10,850 bases of DNA from JBOGFC01 sp050742155 (GTDB taxonomy: Bacteria > Actinomycetota > Acidimicrobiia > Spongiisociales > JALYHC01). The stretch is taken from the NCBI GenBank assembly GCA_050742155.1, contig JBOGFC010000011.1, positions 1 through 10,850 on the forward strand. The letters run 5' to 3'. The notes under the pieces were generated by a model, which was not told the origin of the DNA, ran no database searches, and worked only from the letters and a program-made list of their open reading frames with translations. Below, one piece after another: positions 1-4,771 of this stretch (the first letter of the stretch is position 1; each line of letters begins with the position of its first letter). A program made the position numbers and the translations under genes.

Positions 1-2
1 CC

Positions 3-797
3 CCGGCCGAGATCGGTGCCGGGTTCGACTTCGCCCAGGGGGTGGTGGTGCTCGACCCGGGCCACGGCGGCCCCAACCGGGGGGCGGTGGGCCCTTCCGG
101 GCTGGTGGAGGCGGTGGTCGACCTGGACATCGCCCGCCGGGCGCGGGACCTCTTGCAGGAGCCTCGCACCGTCGACTGGCGCACGGGAGCGGTGCTGCCG
201 GGTGACGACATCCCTCCCGTCGGGCAGGTGTGGCTCACCCGCACGGAAGGCCCGCCGGGGGCCGACTACGAGGCCGGCCTCTTCTTCCGGGCCCAGGTGG
301 CCAACATGGCCGGGGCCCACGCCTTCGTCTCCATCCACAACAACGCCGACCCGGACGGACCCTTCGAGGGGCCCGGCAGTGAGGTCTTCTACTCGGTGAA
401 GGACCGCCAGTCGAAGCGGCTGGCCGGGATCATGATCGAGGAGTTCCGGCGCGGTTTCCAGGACTTCGACGTGCACTGGGTGGGCGACACCGACGCCGGG
501 GCCAAGTACCGGCTGCGAGATGACGGGGAGACGGATTACTACGGGGTGCTGCGCCGAACCGACGTCCCGGCCGTCATCGCCGAGGGCGCCTTTATCACCA
601 ACCCGGAGGAGGAGGCGCTCCTCGCCACGGCCGCTTTTCGCCAGACCTACGCCGAGGCGGTCTACCGGGCCCTGGTCCGCTTCCTCACCACCGACGACCC
701 CGGCTCCGGGTACACCGAGCCCTACCCACGAACAGTCCCCGCCGGACGCGGCGACCCCCTGCCCACCTGCACGGTCCCCGCTCAGCCGGCCACATAG
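3..797 (+). CDS. N-acetylmuramoyl-L-alanine amidase (Amidase_3), 5'-truncated by window edge
   Basis: Zinc-dependent amidase that cuts the bond between N-acetylmuramic acid and L-alanine in peptidoglycan; it should act in the cell wall. The frame is open from base 3, so the true start and any signal peptide lie upstream, and the GTG at 42 falls inside the first strand of the fold. Numbering from base 3, the family motifs are visible in order: LDPGHGG with zinc ligand His21, Glu36 in the GLVEAV segment, SIHNN with zinc ligand His112, and the catalytic Glu194 in IAEGAFITNPEE. About 80 residues lie between the second histidine and the catalytic glutamate, somewhat long for a minimal Amidase_3 domain. 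The protein ends in a short Pro/Thr-rich tail with no recognisable binding domain. It converges on the minus-strand gene ending at 852. The family call is secure; the physiological role (cell separation, recycling or sporulation-like lysis) cannot be told. Confidence 0.9.
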   Translation, partial: PAEIGAGFDFAQGVVVLDPGHGGPNRGAVGPSGLVEAVVDLDIARRARDLLQEPRTVDWRTGAVLPGDDIPPVGQVWLTRTEGPPGADYEAGLFFRAQVANMAGAHAFVSIHNNADPDGPFEGPGSEVFYSVKDRQSKRLAGIMIEEFRRGFQDFDVHWVGDTDAGAKYRLRDDGETDYYGVLRRTDVPAVIAEGAFITNPEEEALLATAAFRQTYAEAVYRALVRFLTTDDPGSGYTEPYPRTVPAGRGDPLPTCTVPAQPAT

Positions 798-816
798 AGC
801 GAACCTAAGGCTTGGC

Positions 817-833
817 TGTACCGCAGCGGTGCA
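817..833. terminator. Possible bidirectional hairpin between convergent genes
   Basis: TGTACCG-CAG-CGGTGCA forms a 7-bp stem (one T-G wobble) with a three-base loop. It lies in the 54-base gap between the amidase stop at 797 and the minus-strand stop at 852. An outer pair, AAGGC (807-811) and GCCTT (839-843), could enclose it. There is no T tract on either side, so it is not a classical intrinsic terminator, but its position suggests a role in ending one or both transcripts. Confidence 0.4.
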
Positions 834-851
834 CTATTGCCTTGAGAATGG

Positions 852-1199
852 CTACTTCTTGCGGAGGTCCTTGGTCCGCTCCTGGATCATCTCTTTGGCC
901 TCGCCGGCTCCGTGCTTGGTCGCCTCCCAGGCCTTCTCGGCGGCCGGACGGCCCTTCTCGGCTGCCTCCCTGGCGAGCTCGGCGGCCTTCTCAGCGGCGT
1001 CCCTGGCCATCTCCCTGGCCTTCTCCGCCGCCGGCCCGGATCTCTCCGCCGCCTCCTTGCCGAGTTCCACGGCCCTATCGGCGGCGTCCTTGGCCATCTC
1101 CTTGGCCTTCTCCGCCATCGGCCCGGCCTTCTCGACGGCATCGCCGCCGGCTTCCCTGGCCCTACCGAAGATACTTCGCAGCGCGTCCTTCCAACCCAT
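852..1199 (-). CDS. Small Ala/Glu/Lys-rich amphipathic helical-repeat protein (LEA/apolipoprotein-like)
   Basis: A 115-residue protein of unknown function, probably almost entirely alpha-helical. After a short N-terminus (MGWKDALRSIFGRA) it has two near-identical 29-residue units (residues 26-54 and 55-83) of the type GPxAEKAxEMAxDAA..., then a degenerate third unit from residue 84. Each unit opens with Gly-Pro or Arg-Pro, so Pro-kinked helices of about 27 residues are likely. There is no signal peptide, transmembrane segment or cysteine. The composition resembles LEA group 3 and apolipoprotein-like bacterial proteins, which are linked to desiccation, stress or membrane-surface binding; this is resemblance, not a family assignment. 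The ATG at 1199 is chosen because AAGGAG sits five bases upstream. The frame stays open far beyond it, but that extension runs antisense through the PEBP gene. It is transcribed divergently from the PEBP gene. Confidence 0.75.
   Translation of the reverse strand: MGWKDALRSIFGRAREAGGDAVEKAGPMAEKAKEMAKDAADRAVELGKEAAERSGPAAEKAREMARDAAEKAAELAREAAEKGRPAAEKAWEATKHGAGEAKEMIQERTKDLRKK
864..1124 (-). repeat. In-gene 87-bp tandem repeat, two copies plus a decayed third
   Basis: Unit 1 is 1038-1124, unit 2 is 951-1037, and the degenerate unit 3 is about 864-950 (coding order on the minus strand). Units 1 and 2 encode 29 residues each and differ mainly by conservative swaps (K/R, D/E). Over their best-conserved 33 bases (the AEKA-EMA-DA core) I count only two mismatches, so the similarity is at DNA level as well as protein level. 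This points to in-frame duplication. Confidence 0.8.
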
Positions 1200-1204
1200 C
1201 GGCG

Positions 1205-1210
1205 CTCCTT
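1205..1210 (-). promoter_or_regulatory. Shine-Dalgarno sequence for the helical-repeat gene
   Basis: AAGGAG on the minus strand, five bases before the ATG at 1199. It fixes that start against the much longer open frame upstream. Confidence 0.75.
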
Positions 1211-1226
1211 GTGTCAGTGTGGACCA

Positions 1227-1232
1227 AGTGTA
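1227..1232 (-). promoter_or_regulatory. Candidate -10 element of the helical-repeat gene
   Basis: TACACT on the minus strand fits the actinobacterial TANNNT -10 pattern. It would place the transcript start about 20 bases before the ATG at 1199, leaving room for the AAGGAG ribosome site. I see no convincing -35 at 16-18 bases. Confidence 0.35.
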
Positions 1233-1250
1233 AGCGACCGGCTGTCGCGT

Positions 1251-1256
1251 TACCGT
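1251..1256 (+). promoter_or_regulatory. Candidate -10 element for a leaderless PEBP-hydrolase transcript
   Basis: TACCGT fits TANNNT and ends six bases before the GTG at 1263, so transcription could begin at the start codon itself. No usable Shine-Dalgarno sequence precedes that GTG. The -35 region is not recognisable. Confidence 0.4.
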
Positions 1257-1262
1257 ATCGAG

Positions 1263-1793
1263 GTGAAGAGGTGGCTCGTCGCCCCAGCCTTGCTGCTCAC
1301 GGTGTGCAGCCGGGGCGATCTGGGAGGGCCGGCTACTGCGCCTGGTTCCATCACCCTCACCAGCCCGGCCTTCGCCGATGGTGAACCGATACCGGAGAGG
1401 TTCACCTGCGAAGGGGAGGATGTCTCGCCCCCGCTCGAGTGGTCGGGAGTGCCGGAGGGGACCGCGGGCCTGGCGCTCATCATGGACGATCCGGATGCTC
1501 CGGGGGGCACGTTCACGCACTGGGTGATCTTCGGCCTCGATGCCGGCCTGACCCGTCTGGAGGAGGGCGCCGACCCGGGAGGGGCCGTGCAGGGCATGAC
1601 CAGCTTCGGGGAGGTCGGCTACGGAGGACCTTGCCCGCCGCCCGGCGACCCACCCCACACGTACGTCTTCGAGCTGCACGCCCTCTCCGCCCATGTCGAT
1701 CTGGCCGAAGGGGCGGCGATCGAGCAGGTGCGGGCCGCGGTTGCCGAGGCGAGTCTCGGCGCCGGTCGCCTCACGGGTACCTACGGCCGATGA
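1263..1793 (+). CDS. YbhB/YbcL family Raf-kinase-inhibitor-like protein (PEBP fold), exported
   Basis: A 176-residue member of the phosphatidylethanolamine-binding protein superfamily. Bacterial members have a small anion-binding pocket, but their ligand and role are mostly unknown. Hallmarks are the DDPDAPGGTFTHW segment (residues 75-87, with pocket residues Asp and His86) and the GPCPPPGDPPHTYVF segment (122-136). From the GTG at 1263 the protein begins MKRWLVAPALLLTVC, a short export signal ending in Cys15. The lipobox-like LTVC has Val at -1 where Gly, Ala or Ser is usual, so lipidation is uncertain, but export is likely. No ATG exists nearby and there is no ribosome site. The start rests on the signal peptide and on TACCGT six bases upstream, which suggests a leaderless message. 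The stop overlaps the next start (ATGA), so the two genes are probably co-translated. Confidence 0.92.
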   Translation: MKRWLVAPALLLTVCSRGDLGGPATAPGSITLTSPAFADGEPIPERFTCEGEDVSPPLEWSGVPEGTAGLALIMDDPDAPGGTFTHWVIFGLDAGLTRLEEGADPGGAVQGMTSFGEVGYGGPCPPPGDPPHTYVFELHALSAHVDLAEGAAIEQVRAAVAEASLGAGRLTGTYGR

Positions 1794-2590
1794 TCGGGCG
1801 CCTCGAGGTCAACGGCACCGAGTTGGCCTACCGGGAGGAGGGCGAGGGACCGCTGGCGATCTTCGTGCACGGCTTCCCCTTCGACCACACGATGTGGCTG
1901 GACCAAGTGGTGGCGCTTGGCGAGCAGCGCCGCTGCGTGGCCGTCGACCTGCGGGGATTCGGGGCGTCGGCCGCCCTCACCGAAGACATCCTCTCGATGG
2001 AGGTGCTGGCCGCCGACCTGGCCGCCCTGATCGGCGGGCTGGGCGCGAAGCGGGCGGACGTAGTGGCGCTGTCCATGGGCGGCTACGCGGCTCTGGCCTT
2101 GTGGGAGCTCTACCCCGAAGTGGTCAGGTCACTTGCGTTGGTCGACACCCGACCCGAGGCGGATACCCCGGAGGGCAAGCAGCGCCGGGACGAGATGGCT
2201 CGCCACACGCTCGAGCGTGGCCGGGAGTGGCTGGCCGACACGCTCACCGAGGCGATCCTCGCCCCTGGCGCCTCCCTGTCGGCGCGGGCCCGGCTGCGCT
2301 CCATGACGGAGGGGACCCGCTACGAGACGATCGTGGCGGCGCTGGCCGGCATGCGGGAGAGGCCCGACCGCCGCTTCCTCCTCCACTCGATCAGCGTTCC
2401 CACCCTGGTGGTGGTGGGGGAGCAGGATCGCCTGACGCCACTCGAGTCCGCCCGGGCCATGTCCGAGGAGATACCCGGGTCTCGTCTGGTGGTGATCCCG
2501 GAGGCCGGGCACCTTACCCCGGTCGAGCGCCCCGCAGACGTCAGCGAGGCGCTGGCCGACTTCCTCCCTCGAGGAGGGAGCGCTCAGTAG
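1790..2590 (+). CDS. Alpha/beta-fold hydrolase
   Basis: A 266-residue cytoplasmic hydrolase of the alpha/beta-hydrolase_1 family; the substrate (ester, lactone, epoxide or halide) cannot be told from sequence. The complete triad is visible: nucleophile Ser95 in the elbow ALSMGGYA, Asp213 in VVGEQDRLTP, and His241 in EAGHLTPVERP. The oxyanion-hole segment is VHGFP (26-30), followed by WLDQVVAL and VDLRGFG as in the family. A cap region spans about 125-190. The length is normal. ATG 1790 overlaps the PEBP stop by four bases (ATGA) and lacks its own ribosome site, so translation probably depends on coupling to the PEBP gene. The 3' end overlaps the converging lipoprotein gene by seven bases. Pairing with a PEBP-like protein suggests a shared small-molecule or lipid-related role, which is speculative. 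Confidence 0.92.
   Translation: MIGRLEVNGTELAYREEGEGPLAIFVHGFPFDHTMWLDQVVALGEQRRCVAVDLRGFGASAALTEDILSMEVLAADLAALIGGLGAKRADVVALSMGGYAALALWELYPEVVRSLALVDTRPEADTPEGKQRRDEMARHTLERGREWLADTLTEAILAPGASLSARARLRSMTEGTRYETIVAALAGMRERPDRRFLLHSISVPTLVVVGEQDRLTPLESARAMSEEIPGSRLVVIPEAGHLTPVERPADVSEALADFLPRGGSAQ
2564..2580. terminator. Perfect 7-bp hairpin inside the convergent gene ends
   Basis: CTCCCTC-GAG-GAGGGAG is a perfect 7-bp GC-rich stem with a three-base loop. It lies within the last codons of the hydrolase gene, just before the seven-base overlap with the lipoprotein gene ending at 2584. There is no T tract. As these two genes have no spacer, any termination signal must lie in coding sequence, and this is the only stem I found there. 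Confidence 0.4.
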
Positions 2591-3081
2591 TCGTAGTCGT
2601 CGGTCGGTTGCTTGGCCGGGGTATCTGCCGGAGCCTCGCCGGCGCTGCCTGAGACGCCCTCTCCTCCCGGCGAGACCACCCACCAGATACCGTCCACTCC
2701 CTGGCCGTTGGTGTCACCGGGGTCCGAATCCTGTGCATACAGATAGAGGGGATGGCCGCCGTAAGTGACCTGGGTGGAGCCGTCTTCCCGAGTGGTGGTG
2801 CCGAACAGGGACGGATCGGCCGTACCTTGTGCCTGGGGCGTTCCCTCGGTCAGCAGAGGTGGCCAGGTCTGGGCGCATTCGTCGTAACAGGAGCTCTCGG
2901 TTCCCCCGTCCACCGCGAAGAGGTAGAGGGTCATTCCCTCGCCGGTGACCAGGACCTCCCCCAGCGCCGTCTGGGCGGTGGCGACCTGGGCTCTCTCGAG
3001 CGCCCCTCCGGCGGCCTCCGGTGCTTCGGCGCACGAGGCGGCCACTATCGCCAGGAAGGCGAGGCCAATCAGTCGTCGCAC
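2584..3081 (-). CDS. Lipoprotein of the Yx(F/W/Y)xxD secreted-repeat family (PF03640-like)
   Basis: A 165-residue predicted lipoprotein. The signal peptide VRRLIGLAFLAIVAASC ends in a canonical lipobox (AASC, lipid Cys17). The mature part has two family repeats: one with YLFAVD (53-58) followed by a cysteine pair (Cys65, Cys69) and WPPL, the other with YGGHPLYLYAQD (107-118) and a closing GIWWVVSP. The tail is acidic and tyrosine-rich (DDYDY). The family is common in actinobacteria and proteobacteria and has no settled function. The start is the GTG at 3081 because AGGGAG lies five bases upstream and the signal peptide begins there. A GTG at 3111 would add ten residues without a ribosome site. 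It lies 29 bases downstream of the flavoprotein gene on the same strand and is probably co-transcribed with it. The Cys pair beside a disulfide-reductase-like gene hints at redox use, which is inference. Confidence 0.9.
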   Translation of the reverse strand: MRRLIGLAFLAIVAASCAEAPEAAGGALERAQVATAQTALGEVLVTGEGMTLYLFAVDGGTESSCYDECAQTWPPLLTEGTPQAQGTADPSLFGTTTREDGSTQVTYGGHPLYLYAQDSDPGDTNGQGVDGIWWVVSPGGEGVSGSAGEAPADTPAKQPTDDYDY

Positions 3082-3086
3082 TGGTG

Positions 3087-3092
3087 CTCCCT
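3087..3092 (-). promoter_or_regulatory. Shine-Dalgarno sequence deciding the lipoprotein start
   Basis: AGGGAG on the minus strand, five bases before the GTG at 3081. It favours this start over the GTG at 3111, which overlaps the upstream stop codon by one base. Confidence 0.7.
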
Positions 3093-3110
3093 TTCGCTCG
3101 CTCCACGACA

Positions 3111-4499
3111 CTACGAAGGGAGCGGCTGCTCCGGTTCAGTAGACCCCACCGCCTCCCAGGCCTTGCGGGCTCCGATCAGGATTGGGTCCCACACCGAGGC
3201 GAAGGGCGGGGCGTAGGCCAGGTCGAGGTTGACCATCTCGGCCGCTGTCATCTCGTTCCAGAGGGCGGTGGCGAAGACGTCGATCCGCTTGGCGGCCCCC
3301 GATCCGCCCACGATCTGGGCGCCCAGCAGTCGGCCGGTGACTCGCTCGGCCAGCACCTTGAGCCGCAGCTCCTCGGCCTCCGGCCAGTAGCCGGCGGTGG
3401 TGGTGCTGTCGACGGTGGCGGTGACGAACTCGAAGCCGGCCCGCTGGGCTTCTTCTGAGGTGAGGCCGGTGCGGGCGATCTCCAGGTCGCACAGCTTGGT
3501 GATGGAGGTGCCCACCACACCGGGGAAGGTGGCGTAGCCACCCCCGATGTTGATGCCGGCCACCCGTCCCTGCTTGTTGGCGATGGTCCCCAGGTGGTAG
3601 TTGACCGGGCCCTGCGACACCCGGTGGACGGCCTCGGCGCAGTCCCCGGCCGCCCACACCCCCTCCACCCTGGTCTGCTGGCGGGGGTTCACCCACACCG
3701 CCCCCGACTCCCCTAGGGGGATCCCGGCTTGCTCGGCCAGCTCGGTGACCGGCCGGGTACCCAGTCCGAGCATTACCACCTCGGCCGGCAGCTCCAGGCG
3801 ACCGCAGTCGACGCTGCGCACCCTGCCGTGGACGCCGTTCAGGCACTCCACCTCGGTCCCGGTGTGCACCGCGATCCCCATATCCTGCATCCGCTCGTTG
3901 ACCGGCTTCCCCATGTCGGGGTCGAGAGTGGTCTCCAGGACCGCCGGCCCGGAGGTGACCACGGCGGTCGGGATCCCCTGGTGGTGGAAGGCCTCGGCCA
4001 TCTCCAGGCCGATATAGCCGCCGCCCACGATCACGGCCCGCTCCACTCCCTGATCGACCAGCGCCCGCACCACCCCGGCGTCGTCGAGGGTCTGCATCTC
4101 GTACACCCCCTCCAGCTCGAGGCCCTCGATGGGAGGGCGGATGGGTGTGGCGCCGGTGGCGTAGACCAAGGTGTCATAGCCGTGGGACGCCTGCCCGCCG
4201 TCCTCCAGGTTGCGCACGGTGACCTTGCCTCCCTCGGTATCGATCTCCTCGACGTCGTGGCGGACGTGAACCTCGATGTCCCGAGCGGCGAACTCCCCCG
4301 GGGTGACCACCACCAGCCGGTCTAGGTCGTCGAAGTAGCCGCCCACGTAGTAGGCCTCCCCGCAGGCCGAGTAGCTGACGTAGGAGGATCGCTCGAAGGC
4401 CACGATCTGCAGGTCATCCGCCGGGCGGCGGCGGCGGGCCTGGCTGGCGGCCGACATCCCGGCCGCGTCCCCTCCCACCACGATCATCCGCTCGGGCAT
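3111..4499 (-). CDS. CoA-disulfide reductase-like FAD/NAD(P)-dependent oxidoreductase
   Basis: A 462-residue flavoprotein of the pyridine-nucleotide-disulfide oxidoreductase superfamily, in the single-cysteine group (CoA-disulfide reductase, NADH oxidase, persulfide reductase). Order: FAD-binding VVGGDAAGMSAA (7-18), active-site SYSACGEAYYVGG with Cys46, second dinucleotide fold VIVGGGYIGLEMAEAF (156-171), second FAD motif WAAGDC (282-287), then the dimerisation domain. Tyr371 (AGYWPE) and Tyr429 (LAYAPPFASVWDP) match the two C-terminal tyrosines typical of CoA-disulfide reductases, so that reading is favoured over NADH oxidase. The second fold lacks the usual acidic residue after its second strand (AVVTSG), which hints at NADPH; this is inference. 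No rhodanese domain follows. ATG 4499 is preferred because GGAGG lies five bases upstream; GTG 4517 would add six residues. It probably keeps low-molecular-weight thiols reduced. It heads a unit with the YxFxxD lipoprotein. Confidence 0.92.
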   Translation of the reverse strand: MPERMIVVGGDAAGMSAASQARRRRPADDLQIVAFERSSYVSYSACGEAYYVGGYFDDLDRLVVVTPGEFAARDIEVHVRHDVEEIDTEGGKVTVRNLEDGGQASHGYDTLVYATGATPIRPPIEGLELEGVYEMQTLDDAGVVRALVDQGVERAVIVGGGYIGLEMAEAFHHQGIPTAVVTSGPAVLETTLDPDMGKPVNERMQDMGIAVHTGTEVECLNGVHGRVRSVDCGRLELPAEVVMLGLGTRPVTELAEQAGIPLGESGAVWVNPRQQTRVEGVWAAGDCAEAVHRVSQGPVNYHLGTIANKQGRVAGINIGGGYATFPGVVGTSITKLCDLEIARTGLTSEEAQRAGFEFVTATVDSTTTAGYWPEAEELRLKVLAERVTGRLLGAQIVGGSGAAKRIDVFATALWNEMTAAEMVNLDLAYAPPFASVWDPILIGARKAWEAVGSTEPEQPLPS

Positions 4500-4504
4500 G
4501 CTCG

Positions 4505-4509
4505 CCTCC
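4505..4509 (-). promoter_or_regulatory. Shine-Dalgarno sequence for the flavoprotein gene
   Basis: GGAGG on the minus strand, five bases before the ATG at 4499. It decides against the in-frame GTG at 4517. Confidence 0.75.
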
Positions 4510-4515
4510 GAGGCC

Positions 4516-4521
4516 ACAGTA
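4516..4521 (-). promoter_or_regulatory. Candidate -10 element of the flavoprotein gene
   Basis: TACTGT on the minus strand fits TANNNT and would give a leader of about ten bases that contains the GGAGG site. A TTGACG lies 14 bases further upstream (plus-strand 4536-4541), which is closer than the usual 16-18. Confidence 0.35.
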
Positions 4522-4530
4522 GAGGTCTAC
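4519..4530. promoter_or_regulatory. Inverted repeat over both divergent -10 candidates, possible operator
   Basis: GTAGA-GG-TCTAC is a perfect 5-bp inverted repeat with a 2-base centre. It lies in the 41-base gap between the divergent starts at 4499 and 4541 and touches both candidate -10 elements. A repressor bound here would cover both promoters. The arms are short, so chance occurrence is possible. Confidence 0.3.
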
Positions 4531-4533
4531 GCT
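4528..4533 (+). promoter_or_regulatory. Candidate -10 element for a leaderless cyclase-remnant transcript
   Basis: TACGCT fits TANNNT and ends seven bases before the ATG at 4541. No well-spaced Shine-Dalgarno sequence is present (the nearest GAGG is 15 bases away). Confidence 0.4.
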
Positions 4534-4540
4534 GCCGTCA

Positions 4541-4765
4541 ATGCCGGTCTGCCCGAGTTGTGGGAAGGAGATCCCGGCAGGGGCGCGTTTCTGCCCCTCG
4601 TGCGGAGCCACCCTCGCCGTGGGTCGTAAGGAGCGGAAATTCGCTACCGCCCTCTTCGCCGACCTGGTGGGTTCCACCGCGCTGGGAGAGCGTGAGGACC
4701 CCGAAGTGGTGGAATCGGTGGTAGGGCGGGCTTTCGACCGGATGGCCGAGCAGGTAGAGCTGTAA
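4541..4765 (+). pseudogene. 5' remnant of a zinc-ribbon adenylate/guanylate cyclase gene
   Basis: Seventy-four codons that match the N-terminus of a much larger protein type. A zinc ribbon comes first (CPSCG at 4-8 and CPSCG at 18-22, with GARF between). It is followed by ERKFATALFADLVGSTALGE, the first strand of a class III cyclase domain with its metal-binding Asp, and DPEVVESVVGRAFDRMAEQVEL, the first helix. In intact relatives the domain continues for about 150 more residues, then an AAA-type ATPase and TPRs. Here the frame meets TAA at 4763. Two codons later, in the same frame, a second complete cyclase gene begins. Because the cyclase start motif occurs twice, this is not a simple nonsense mutation of one gene. 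Deletion between two cyclase genes is the likeliest origin. It may still be translated as a small zinc-ribbon peptide, since promoter and start look intact. An assembly error is also possible. Confidence 0.65.
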
Positions 4766-4771
4766 GCTTCG

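Noticed and set aside
1200..1694. Upstream extension of the helical-repeat gene on the minus strand
   Set aside because: It runs antisense through the PEBP gene, and an ATG with AAGGAG at five bases lies at 1199.
2752..4325. Plus-strand open frames opposite the lipoprotein and flavoprotein genes
   Set aside because: No recognisable domain or export signal. The minus strand has clear FAD, NAD and lipobox motifs with ribosome sites.
4536..4541. TTGACG as a -35 element for the flavoprotein gene
   Set aside because: It lies only 14 bases from the TACTGT candidate, and no alternative -10 sits at 16-18 bases, so I did not list it as a feature.
4763..4771. Stop-codon readthrough or recoding joining the cyclase remnant to the next gene
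   Set aside because: The stop is TAA, not a selenocysteine-type TGA. I see no downstream stem placed for recoding, and the fused product would hold an incomplete plus a complete cyclase domain.
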